From the NCBI GenBank assembly GCA_052273625.1, contig DAVZHW010000008.1, forward strand, positions 5,644 through 69,643: DNA of 64,000 nt, written 5' to 3'. Below, piece by piece: positions 52,098 through 59,655 of this stretch; the stretch's first letter is position 1; every line of letters starts with the position of its first letter. The notes below the pieces were generated by a model. That model had not been told where the DNA came from. It was given only the letters and a program-made list of their open reading frames with translations, and ran no database searches. This DNA comes from Fimenecus sp052273625 (GTDB taxonomy: Bacteria > Bacillota > Clostridia > Oscillospirales > Acutalibacteraceae). A program made the translations under genes and the position numbers.

Positions 52098-53360
52098 TTA
52101 TAACAGTTTTTCAATGTCCTTTGTGTTAATACGCTTCGATACGATAAAGGTTTTTCTCTTGAGCTTACCCTTGTCGGTCGAATATGTACCGCTTTCCTTT
52201 TCCTCGGTTGAGAAAATTCCGTAAGACGAAGTAACAGCCGTACCGTCGGACAAAACAACGTTTCCGCAGTAACCCGTATCGGCATTTGCGGTAACGCAAG
52301 GTTCTTTTTGGTCGGGAAGATAGGTGTGCGCAACCTTTATCCTGTAATCGCCCTCTTTTCCGTTTTTGAGGTCGTCATAAGTGCCTACCCACGCAATCCA
52401 ACCCTCTGAATACCAGCCTCTGAATTTCTTTTCACTGTACATTTTATTTTTCTTTTTATCTCTTTCGATTGAGCGGAAGGTTATGAACAATCTGCCGTCG
52501 GGAAGATAATCCACCTTATGTCTTTCACCGTTTATCGAACTCGGTGCAAAAACAGGCTCCGACCAAGTTTCGCCCTCGTCTGTCGAAAATGACAAAAGCG
52601 AATTGACCCTCTTTGAGTTGCTTCTTGTTATAAGCATAAGCTCGTCGCCGTTTCCTGCGTCGCTTCTTACACATTCAACCTCGCACATCTGCGATTTTCT
52701 CTCGATTTTTCTATGCGCCGAAAAATACGGTACAGGCTTTGTCCAATTCATTTTGCCGTTATCATCAAAGGTTAAGAAAGTCTTGTAATTTACAAAATGC
52801 TTGTCGTGGAAAAGTCCCATCCATTTATCAATGAACCTGCCGTCTTTTTTAAGTCTTGTCAACGAGCTCATTGCGACAATCGGATAAATTTCGCCCTTGA
52901 AGAAAAGCTCAAACTCCGAAAAGCTATCGCCCTCGTCATCGGAAACAGAGCAGTTAAAGCCGCCAACGGAGGATTTTTCGTCCCACCATTTCGGGTTTCC
53001 GCATATAAGTATAAGCTTATCGTCCCAATTTTTCTCGCTGAAGGTAAGCCTGTAAACCGTGGGCGTTTCCTTTGAAAGCGCCCAATTTTCAGGCGGATTT
53101 TTAACACCGTCGCCGTCGAGATAAGTTTTTCCGCCGTCAACACTTCGTTTAGAAAGCACCTTGCCCCTGCCGTGTCCCTCTGGGAAGAAAGTCAATATAT
53201 CCCCGTTTTTGAGCAATATGCTGTCGGGATGTCCCAAATAGCCGTTGCCCTCATCAACTATCGAATATTCAAAAAGATAGTCAAGGCTCTTGTCCGTATT
53301 GCCTGTTCCTTTTGAAAGATCAATCTGCTTTATAGAATAATCCTGCCCCTTGTTTCTCAT
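52098..53360 (-). CDS. BNR-repeat sialidase-like protein without signal peptide
   Basis: A 420-residue beta-propeller with Asp-box repeats: SVDGGKTYLD, SDDEGDSFSE and STDEGETWSE. The N-terminal region has YLGHPDSILLKNGDILTFFP, an arginine-free variant of the usual FRIP entry. No signal peptide is present, unlike secreted gut sialidases, so a cytosolic role is likely. Arg residues late in the chain (LFITFRSIERD) may belong to the sialic-acid-binding triad. The substrate is uncertain; other BNR propeller hydrolases are possible. Confidence 0.75.
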   Translation of the reverse strand: MRNKGQDYSIKQIDLSKGTGNTDKSLDYLFEYSIVDEGNGYLGHPDSILLKNGDILTFFPEGHGRGKVLSKRSVDGGKTYLDGDGVKNPPENWALSKETPTVYRLTFSEKNWDDKLILICGNPKWWDEKSSVGGFNCSVSDDEGDSFSEFELFFKGEIYPIVAMSSLTRLKKDGRFIDKWMGLFHDKHFVNYKTFLTFDDNGKMNWTKPVPYFSAHRKIERKSQMCEVECVRSDAGNGDELMLITRSNSKRVNSLLSFSTDEGETWSEPVFAPSSINGERHKVDYLPDGRLFITFRSIERDKKKNKMYSEKKFRGWYSEGWIAWVGTYDDLKNGKEGDYRIKVAHTYLPDQKEPCVTANADTGYCGNVVLSDGTAVTSSYGIFSTEEKESGTYSTDKGKLKRKTFIVSKRINTKDIEKLL

Positions 53361-53373
53361 AATTCCTCTCCAT

Positions 53374-53411
53374 TCAAAAAAATACCGCCGACTAAATCGG
53401 CGGCGGTATTG
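53374..53411 (-). terminator. Terminator of the lipoprotein gene
   Basis: AATACCGCCG...CGGCGGTATT stem, then seven T residues on the minus strand, 10 bases past the stop codon at 53421. Confidence 0.85.
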
Positions 53412-53420
53412 TAACTTTAA

Positions 53421-54515
53421 TTATTTTGCTTCGTTGTCCCAGCCGAAGTGATATTCCATACGATCCGTGCAATCGAAGGTCAAATCTTGCTTTCCGAGAT
53501 AATCAAGATCTCCGACTCCGTTTACAACTGTGGAAACGCTCATATTTTTGTCATAGGTTGCGGACAGTATGTTGTCCGTAACGGCGTTAAATGTCGCTGT
53601 AATCGTACAGCCGTCAAACTCAACCGAATAATCGTCAACCGTGAAATACGAAGAAGCCTTTTTCATTTCGTCAAGGATTGCGTTCTTGTCGTGCATTGAG
53701 TATGCCTTAAGAACGGAAGCCGCATCATCTTTAAGAACTATTGTGATAATTCTTGTAATTCCCGTAACGACCTTGACCTCTTTTTCCTCTTGCTTACCCT
53801 TTTCGTTCGTTACCTTTTCGGTATAGGTCTGAGTTTCGTAAGCGAGTGAGCTCACAGCCGAAACAACATCATCCGCCGTAAGCGTGCAAGCCTTATCCGA
53901 GCCCTTGAGATACATAATATCCGTAAGGTCTGCACCCTTTTCAGTCGTTGCGTTAGGCAGTGATTTACCTACACCCTTCTCTGAGAAATAGTCAAAGAAT
54001 TTCGCCGCAGTCTTAACCTTACCGTCGGTATCGTTTCCGTCATGTGTGAATTTGATTGTATTTTCGTTTGTCCAAAAGCTTTCCTTGTACTGCGTAATAG
54101 GCTTTTCGCTTTTTGCGCCGTTTACCTTGTTGACGAAATACTCCACAACATTTGCTTCGTTAGCCTTAACGGAGTCCTTTTCCTCTTGTGAAAGAAGGTC
54201 AAGAACCTTTTCCCACAAGCCGTCCTCGCTGAATCTCGTGGTTATTTCATTATAGCTTAATTCGATTGTAATATCGTCTGAAAGCTTGTCATATTCCTCA
54301 AAAAGAGTACCGAGCTTATCCGCCGGAAGAACTGTTTTAAGCTCGCCGTAGGTAAAGTCAAAACTCGAATCCTTAAGGTCAACCTTTGCGGTGACGGACT
54401 GAGGAATTTCCGTTTCTCCGCCGAGAACGTCTTCAGCCGTGCAGGAAGCAAAAATCAATGCTGTCATAACAATACATAGTATAACGGAAATTGCTTTTTT
54501 TAACGAAAAATTCAT
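53421..54515 (-). CDS. Putative lipoprotein
   Basis: 364 residues with a lipoprotein signal: basic MNFSLKKAIS, hydrophobic VILCIVMTALIFASC (lipobox ending in Cys at 25). The mature part is acidic, with lysine- and glutamate-rich repeats (TYTEKVTNEKGKQEEKEVKV) and beta-like strands in the last third. I recognise no family; a substrate-binding or surface role is only a guess. Divergent neighbours give no hint. Confidence 0.8.
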   Translation of the reverse strand: MNFSLKKAISVILCIVMTALIFASCTAEDVLGGETEIPQSVTAKVDLKDSSFDFTYGELKTVLPADKLGTLFEEYDKLSDDITIELSYNEITTRFSEDGLWEKVLDLLSQEEKDSVKANEANVVEYFVNKVNGAKSEKPITQYKESFWTNENTIKFTHDGNDTDGKVKTAAKFFDYFSEKGVGKSLPNATTEKGADLTDIMYLKGSDKACTLTADDVVSAVSSLAYETQTYTEKVTNEKGKQEEKEVKVVTGITRIITIVLKDDAASVLKAYSMHDKNAILDEMKKASSYFTVDDYSVEFDGCTITATFNAVTDNILSATYDKNMSVSTVVNGVGDLDYLGKQDLTFDCTDRMEYHFGWDNEAK

Positions 54516-54594
54516 ATAATCAAATCCCCTTTTGCATTATGAAATAATAATAACACAATCTATACTTATTTAACAATAGAAAATTTTATTTTTT

Positions 54595-55851
54595 TTAATA
54601 AGTATCCTTCAAGCCCTCGCTGTCATACAAAAATGCTGTTTCAAGAAGAACATTGATACCCGCTTCTACCGTTTTCGGTTCAAGAATATCAGGCTTATCG
54701 TCTCTTGTATGATAATAACTTGCAGGTGTCGGGTCCATAGCCGCAAGAGCAGAAGCCTTGAGTCCGCCCTGCTGCATAGCCGCAGCGTCGGAGGAGCCGA
54801 AGAAAACCTTTGCATAGGGAAGATTTAAGCCTGCATTTTCGCTTGCCTTTTTAACCATAGCGGAAACCTGACTGTCAAGCGTTACAGTACCGCTCATATC
54901 CTTGTTATATACGCCCATAAAGTCGTAATCCTTGAGAGTGTCAACCGCAATCGCAACCGTTTCAATTCCGTCGTTTGCGTGCTTTTTAGCGTAAGCTCTC
55001 GCACCTCTCAAGCCACATTCTTCGCAGCCTGTCGAAATTGCAACAACGTCTGTGTGCTCAAAGCGAATATCGTTTGCCTCCATATAGCGAATAACAGCCA
55101 TTGAAGCGAAAACGCCCGTAAGATTATCGTTTGCGCCGGGGACCACAAGCTTCCAGTTTACAAAGATTGAAGCAAGGGATACCGGTACAGCCGTAATAAA
55201 CGCAAGCACGATAATTACAATGTTAAGCCAATTCGGAACATTGAAAAATGAAATAATATCAAGCACCAAATTTATTCCGATTGAACCTATCGCAGCCGCA
55301 ATCATTTTAACAAGAAGCTTTCCGCCGCCGAGATGCGTATAGTACCATTCATAAGCAGAGTCGATATGACCCGCAAAAACAATTCTCTTTTTCGTTTCGC
55401 CCGAAGCCTTACGTGTACAAACTACGTTGCAGGACTGCCTTTTCGGGAAGAACGGATCAAGCATTTCCTTATAGAAAAGGAACTCGCCGACCATAAAGAC
55501 TATCGACAAAACAGTTAATACCGTTGCGGTAATTCCAAGACCTGTATTAGCCGCCTCAATCGCATTAAACTGCTTTAACAAAAGGCAGATAATCGACATA
55601 AGCATAAGCACAACGTCAATTACAACCCAGCTCATAAACGCTTTGGGATGAACCTCAAAATCCTCTATTTCAACGCTGTCGCAGACATTTTTCATTGACT
55701 CCGCAACATAAGATTGAGCCTTTCTCTCGCTCTCCTCTCCGGATTCACGGGGACCTATCTCGTTGCAAACCTTTTTAACCTCACGTACCGCATAGTTCGT
55801 CATTTCACGGAGACGCGACGGATAATTTGAATTACTTTCACTCGCTTTCAT
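54595..55851 (-). CDS. M28-family membrane metallopeptidase
   Basis: A 418-residue protein with zinc-peptidase motifs FAGHIDSAYEW (first ligand), VPGANDNLTGVFAS (bridging Asp), STGCEECGLRGARAYAK (Glu pair), and ASYYHTRDDKPD (last His). Four hydrophobic helices interrupt it: two before the peptidase domain (about 70-140) and two inserted between the first and second ligands (about 175-240). That insertion is unusual and places the active site near the membrane. Substrates are probably peptides or amino-acyl conjugates. Confidence 0.85.
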   Translation of the reverse strand: MKASESNSNYPSRLREMTNYAVREVKKVCNEIGPRESGEESERKAQSYVAESMKNVCDSVEIEDFEVHPKAFMSWVVIDVVLMLMSIICLLLKQFNAIEAANTGLGITATVLTVLSIVFMVGEFLFYKEMLDPFFPKRQSCNVVCTRKASGETKKRIVFAGHIDSAYEWYYTHLGGGKLLVKMIAAAIGSIGINLVLDIISFFNVPNWLNIVIIVLAFITAVPVSLASIFVNWKLVVPGANDNLTGVFASMAVIRYMEANDIRFEHTDVVAISTGCEECGLRGARAYAKKHANDGIETVAIAVDTLKDYDFMGVYNKDMSGTVTLDSQVSAMVKKASENAGLNLPYAKVFFGSSDAAAMQQGGLKASALAAMDPTPASYYHTRDDKPDILEPKTVEAGINVLLETAFLYDSEGLKDTY

Positions 55852-55964
55852 TAAGCTACACTCCCGTCTAAAAAAATAAACTAATACATTCTACCACATT
55901 TTTTTACATTTGTCGATAATAAATCGTATGTATAGGCTTAATTAAGTATAAATATATATTTATA

Positions 55965-55993
55965 TTGATTTATTCTGTGCAGTATGTTAGAAT
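55965..55993 (+). promoter_or_regulatory. Promoter of the candidate toxin mRNA
   Basis: TTGATT and TAGAAT with a 17-bp spacer. Transcripts would start near 56000 and carry a leader of about 150 bases to the ATG at 56149. Confidence 0.6.
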
Positions 55994-56067
55994 ACTTCTT
56001 GCAATAGAGGGCAAATTATCTTCGGATAACACAAAAACAAAATATTTGTTTTAAGCGTTGGGCGACA

Positions 56068-56144
56068 GTTCCTTCTCTCATTTGACAATCAGAAGGAGGA
56101 ACGGCTTTTTTACTCCTTCTGAAATATAAAAGGAGGGAGGGAGT
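56068..56144 (+). promoter_or_regulatory. Mutually exclusive leader hairpins controlling the toxin ribosome site
   Basis: Three competing pairings are visible. A: GTTCCTTCT (56068-56076) with AGAAGGAGGAAC (56091-56102, 3-base bulge). B: TCAGAAGGAG (56089-56098) with CTCCTTCTGA (56113-56122), a perfect 10-bp stem. C: CTCCTT (56113-56118) with AAGGAG (56130-56135), which would hide the strong ribosome site AAGGAGGGAGGGAG. If A forms, B cannot, and C can mask the site. Confidence 0.55.
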
Positions 56145-56179
56145 GCTTATGAAAGATTTTTTATTAAGCACCGATTGTA

Positions 56180-56272
56180 ATGTTGATTACTTTTGGCGAT
56201 TGGTTAACCGTTATTTCCATCATCGCTACAGTTATCTCTGTCATCGTAACGGTAATTCATACGAAAAGATAG
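56180..56272 (+). CDS. Candidate type I toxin peptide (30-residue hydrophobic)
   Basis: In frame 56180-56272 the peptide MLITFGDWLTVISIIATVIS followed by VIVTVIHTKR is a single transmembrane helix with a basic end, the classic look of small type I toxins. It has no ribosome site of its own. The strong site at 56130-56143 serves the ATG at 56149, whose frame (MKDFLLSTDCNVDYF...) is hydrophilic and runs into the terminator. Removing one A near 56166 would join the two as MKDFLLAPIVMLITF, like the MKDLMSLVIAPIFV start of Fst toxins. Thus it is a real toxin with unusual initiation or a frameshifted relic. Confidence 0.55.
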   Translation: MLITFGDWLTVISIIATVISVIVTVIHTKR

Positions 56273-56292
56273 AATTTAACTTAATAACATAC

Positions 56293-56378
56293 AATAGCAA
56301 AAAGACCGCCTACACCTTCCAAGCATAGCGGTCTTTTTCGCAGCAAGAGGGAACAATCGCTTAATTGTCCTCTGTTGT
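56293..56378 (-). ncRNA. Candidate antisense antitoxin RNA
   Basis: A short RNA predicted from a consensus minus-strand promoter (56385-56413), starting near 56378 and ending at the bidirectional terminator. It contains an AGAGG-ACAATTAAGCGATTGTT-CCTCT stem-loop and overlaps the toxin mRNA 3' end over about 45 bases. The convergent layout with shared terminator resembles the par (Fst/RNAII) locus. No product was searched for. Confidence 0.55.
56299..56338. terminator. Bidirectional terminator shared by toxin mRNA and antisense RNA
   Basis: AAAAAGACCGC and GCGGTCTTTTT form a perfect 11-bp stem around an 18-base loop, usable on both strands. Confidence 0.85.
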
Positions 56379-56384
56379 ACTTTC

Positions 56385-56413
56385 ATTATAAAGACATCAA
56401 CTGAAATTGTCAA
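56385..56413 (-). promoter_or_regulatory. Strong promoter of the antisense RNA
   Basis: Perfect TTGACA and TATAAT with a 17-bp spacer on the minus strand, directed at the toxin locus although no minus-strand gene lies downstream for ~450 bp. Confidence 0.85.
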
Positions 56414-56443
56414 TACAAATTTTTGCACTTATTTGCACTTATT

Positions 56444-56473
56444 CCGCCGTAAATCGGCGGTTTTCTTTTTTTC
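56444..56473 (+). terminator. Plus-strand terminator before the carboxypeptidase promoter
   Basis: CCGCCG-TAAAT-CGGCGG followed by TTTTCTTTTTTTC. It would stop read-through from the toxin locus. Confidence 0.75.
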
Positions 56474-56483
56474 TTTATTTGAA

Positions 56484-56512
56484 TTGACAACGGAAGATAA
56501 ATTGAATAAAAT
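56484..56512 (+). promoter_or_regulatory. Promoter of the VanY-like carboxypeptidase gene
   Basis: TTGACA and TAAAAT with a 17-bp spacer, 30 bp before the ATG at 56543. Confidence 0.85.
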
Positions 56513-56542
56513 ATACTCATTCACTTGCGAAAGGCAAAGGCT

Positions 56543-57412
56543 ATGGAAAACAATAATAAAAAAGGTATATCTAAAAGGGCGTTACGCACAAAAATTATAT
56601 TGCTTGTTATTCTTGCGGTAATTATGATACCGCTTATCATTTTATATAAATCCGTCGGAGATACCACTCCGAGGATAAAGCTATATAACCGCAATCAAAC
56701 GGAAAGCTCATCGGAAAATCAGGAGGAGCAGACAGCCGAGCCTCAAACAGAGCCGCAGACAGAGCCGCAGACAGAGCCTGCTACCGAAGAGCCGCAAGCA
56801 GTACCTGAGACAGAGGCTGCCGAAAAGAAGCCTGCTACGGTGATTCCGATAACAGATGCCGAAAAGTGGAATCTTGCGATAATAAATATAAAATATCCGC
56901 TTCCCGACTCCTATGCGCCGACTCTTTCAAACGCAGTAAACGGCAGTAATATTCAGCTTGATTCAAGAGTCAGCGAGCATTATGCCGAAATGTATGCGGC
57001 GGCAAAGCTTTCGGGCTGCGTGCTTACTCCCTATTCGGGCTACCACACCTACGCTCTTCAGAAAACGACCTATAACAGAAAGGTTAATTTCTATGTGAAC
57101 AAGGGTATGTCGGCAGAGGAGGCAAATCAAAAGGCAAGCGCTCAGGTGCTTCCGGCAGGCTGCAGCGAGCACAACGCAGGTCTTGCAATGGATATTGTCA
57201 GCGCAAGCTCGGATTTTATCAACACAAAGGAATACAAGTGGCTTTGCGAAAACGCACACAATTACGGCTTTATTCTTCGCTACCCCGAGGATAAAACGGC
57301 GATAACGGGCATGAACTTCGAGCCGTGGCATTGGCGATATGTCGGCACACAGACGGCAAAGGAAATGAAAGAAAAAAATCAATGCCTCGAGGAATATCTC
57401 GGCTTGGCGTAA
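56543..57412 (+). CDS. Membrane-anchored D-alanyl-D-alanine carboxypeptidase (VanY/M15B)
   Basis: 289 residues from the ATG at 56543 (AAAGGC upstream). One N-terminal helix (KIILLVILAVIMIPLIILY, about 18-36) anchors it outside the membrane. A Glu/Pro/Thr linker with repeats of TEPQ (about 60-85) leads to the M15B peptidase domain: SGYHTYALQKTTYN, GCSEHNAGLAMDIV (SxHxxGxAxD zinc site) and FEPWHWRYVG (catalytic Glu and His). It trims D-Ala from cell-wall peptides. No van regulatory genes adjoin, so it is likely a housekeeping wall enzyme. Confidence 0.92.
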   Translation: MENNNKKGISKRALRTKIILLVILAVIMIPLIILYKSVGDTTPRIKLYNRNQTESSSENQEEQTAEPQTEPQTEPQTEPATEEPQAVPETEAAEKKPATVIPITDAEKWNLAIINIKYPLPDSYAPTLSNAVNGSNIQLDSRVSEHYAEMYAAAKLSGCVLTPYSGYHTYALQKTTYNRKVNFYVNKGMSAEEANQKASAQVLPAGCSEHNAGLAMDIVSASSDFINTKEYKWLCENAHNYGFILRYPEDKTAITGMNFEPWHWRYVGTQTAKEMKEKNQCLEEYLGLA

Positions 57413-57433
57413 ATTTCAGCTAATAACAAAATC

Positions 57434-57472
57434 GACCCCCGAATATATCTTTATCGGATATACTCGGGGGTT
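57434..57472. terminator. Terminator between convergent genes
   Basis: ACCCCCGA(A)TATATC and GATATACTCGGGGGT pair around a short loop between the carboxypeptidase and the nucleotidyltransferase gene. Confidence 0.8.
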
Positions 57473-57490
57473 ATGTTATGTTATATTACT

Positions 57491-58624
57491 TTATAGCTTC
57501 TTTATTCCTGACTCTCGGTAAATTCTTTCCATTATCTCAACGTCTTTTCGGTCGGCAGCCTTGATTTTTGCAAGCTTGCCTCTCGCCCTCTTGTTGAACA
57601 TTAGCTCGAACAGGCGCACAAGCCAAAGAAAAGGTAAGAGTATCGGTGCTTTTTTAAGCACAGGATAACGCAGCCGCATATGCTTCAGCGACGGAAATAA
57701 TGAGCCGAAAATGCTTTGCGCCTTTGAACGCTTTTCGCCGCTTGTGCTCGCAACGCCCGTATTTTTAACGGGAGGACCTAAGACTATGAAATTCTCCGTA
57801 ATTTCAAGCGACGGGTCTTTTTCGCACTCTGAAAGCATCTGCTTTGATACCGTTTCGATTTTCTTTGCAAAATCTTCAAGCGAGAGCTTTTGAAACTCTT
57901 TTTCTATATATGAAAAGTCAAGCGTCTCGGACATTTTTTCACGCATTAAATAAATATCCATAGTCGGTCTGAAGCACGCACCGCCCGTGGTAAAATGCTC
58001 GGCAAGATGTGCCATTGTGTAGATATACATATCGCTGTCGGTCATTGTAAATTCGTGCTCGCTGATTTTTTGAGCCTTGTCCCAAACAGAAAGGAAGTAG
58101 TCATACATATAATAACCTTCGACAAACAGCGTGTTATGAAGCTCAACCGTCAAAAACGGTTTTTTCGTGAATACGACATCCTTCCCGTTATCCATTTTTT
58201 CCTCAAAGCCGTGTGAAAGCAGTATTTTCTTTGCTTTTTCAACGTCCTTTAATCGCACAAGCACATCCGCATCCGACATAAAGCGAAGCTCCGGCGAGGG
58301 ATACAGCTTTTTCAAATGAGAGCCCTTCAAAAACATAAAATCAATGCCGTTTTCGGAGAAATCTTTTCTTATTCTGTCCGTTTCCGCCTGCTGACTTATT
58401 TCACGGGCAACGACTGTTCGATATGACTTTTCAAGCCTGTCGTTATACTTAAAATCCTGCTTTGCAAAGGCAATATAGCCGATAGCCTGCAAGGAATTTT
58501 TAACAACAAGCTCTATAAGCAAATCTTGGTTAATATCCTCGGGAATTTGCGGAATTTCCCTTGAATTTATAACTGCTCCGACCGCTTTCAAAAGGTATTC
58601 TTTTGTAGCAATAAGCTCCGACAT
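57491..58624 (-). CDS. Nucleotidyltransferase-fold protein (PF14907-like)
   Basis: 377 residues from the ATG at 58624 (AGGAGAA upstream). The NTase core is visible in IDFMFLKGSHLKKLYPSPEL and RFMSDADVLVRLKDVEKA (the D-x-D metal pair), then VELHNTLFVEG. The C-terminal ~100 residues are helical and basic, with a hydrophobic segment (APILLPFLWLVRLFELMF) that may touch the membrane. Such proteins often occur near peptide- or polysaccharide-modification genes; the target here is unknown. Confidence 0.8.
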   Translation of the reverse strand: MSELIATKEYLLKAVGAVINSREIPQIPEDINQDLLIELVVKNSLQAIGYIAFAKQDFKYNDRLEKSYRTVVAREISQQAETDRIRKDFSENGIDFMFLKGSHLKKLYPSPELRFMSDADVLVRLKDVEKAKKILLSHGFEEKMDNGKDVVFTKKPFLTVELHNTLFVEGYYMYDYFLSVWDKAQKISEHEFTMTDSDMYIYTMAHLAEHFTTGGACFRPTMDIYLMREKMSETLDFSYIEKEFQKLSLEDFAKKIETVSKQMLSECEKDPSLEITENFIVLGPPVKNTGVASTSGEKRSKAQSIFGSLFPSLKHMRLRYPVLKKAPILLPFLWLVRLFELMFNKRARGKLAKIKAADRKDVEIMERIYRESGIKKL

Positions 58625-58661
58625 ATTTTCTCCTGTTATCAAAGTGTAAAGTAAATTACCT

Positions 58662-59654
58662 TTACACCAAATTCGCTAAAAATGAAAGTATATTTTCCCT
58701 GTTTATCAATGCATTGAAGCAGCACTCGTCTGTAAGTGCGTCAATGTTTTCTTCGGAATACTCAACCTGCTTTGACAAATAGCGTGTGTTAAAAAGCAAA
58801 TCGTCGTTTACGCAATCGATAAGCATTTCAAAAATCATCATAACAACCGCAAACTTGAAATGTGAAAGCAGATCCCCGTCAAAGCAAGCCTTTATGAAAT
58901 GCCTGAAAACAAAATACGAAAGCGATTTTTCATAGCGTATCTGATTTTCCGACAATACCTTGTTAATGCGTTCCTTTACCTCTTGAAAATTCAAGCCTTC
59001 AAGGCGCAGAACATACCTTTCCCACAATTCGTCAAACGGCGACATTTCCTTTGCGATTTCAACGCATTCCGCAAAGAATTCATCGGCAGAGCAAGGCGCA
59101 ACAACGTCTTTCACACCGATTTTTGAAAAGCACTTTTCTATTCTGTCAAAAAGCGTTAAGCTGCGGTCATTGATAATCGAAAACAGACTTTTTCTAAGCT
59201 CAAAAACACTTTTGCAAACATCCTCGGGCGTATCGTCGTCAGAATTTTCCTGCGTTTCAACCGTCACATATTCAAGCGGTTTTTCGTTTTCAAGCAACAG
59301 TCTTACCGCCTCTTCGCAGCAGAGTCCGACCCCTGCGTCCTTATAATTTCCGTACCACTCGTAAAACCTCGGATGTTCACGGCATATATCGCAAAGCATA
59401 TCCTCCGAATGCTCAAGAATGATTTTGCAAAGTCCGTTCTTTTGAAGAAACGGGCAACGCTCATTCTCTGTTAAAACAAAGTGCGCCACACCGTCACTTA
59501 CGGCAATATTTTTTTGAAAAACCTCGGGCATAAGCCTGTATTTTTCGTATGCTGCCGAGTCAATATCAATCTCCCAGCCGATACAGCAACTGTCCGTACA
59601 GCGATTTGCTATACATTTGAAATCTCGGTAAAATGTGGGGAATGTAAGTATCAT
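58662..59654 (-). CDS. FliB-like cysteine-cluster protein (flagellin lysine-N-methylase family)
   Basis: 330 residues. The N-terminal half carries the FliB cysteine pattern: CIANRCTDSCCIGWEIDID, CPFLQKNGLCKII, LCDICREHPRFYEW and GVGLCCEEAVRLL, a likely Fe-S or zinc site. Family members methylate flagellin lysines in Salmonella. No flagellar gene is in the window, so this copy may act on another protein. It ends 8 bp before, and is likely co-transcribed with, the fucosidase gene. Confidence 0.85.
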   Translation of the reverse strand: MILTFPTFYRDFKCIANRCTDSCCIGWEIDIDSAAYEKYRLMPEVFQKNIAVSDGVAHFVLTENERCPFLQKNGLCKIILEHSEDMLCDICREHPRFYEWYGNYKDAGVGLCCEEAVRLLLENEKPLEYVTVETQENSDDDTPEDVCKSVFELRKSLFSIINDRSLTLFDRIEKCFSKIGVKDVVAPCSADEFFAECVEIAKEMSPFDELWERYVLRLEGLNFQEVKERINKVLSENQIRYEKSLSYFVFRHFIKACFDGDLLSHFKFAVVMMIFEMLIDCVNDDLLFNTRYLSKQVEYSEENIDALTDECCFNALINRENILSFLANLV

Positions 59655-59655
59655 A

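Noticed and set aside
56149..56328. Hydrophilic 59-residue protein of the ATG-56149 frame as a functional gene
   Set aside because: It runs into the terminator stem, looks unlike any folded protein, and the alternate frame has a toxin-like helix.
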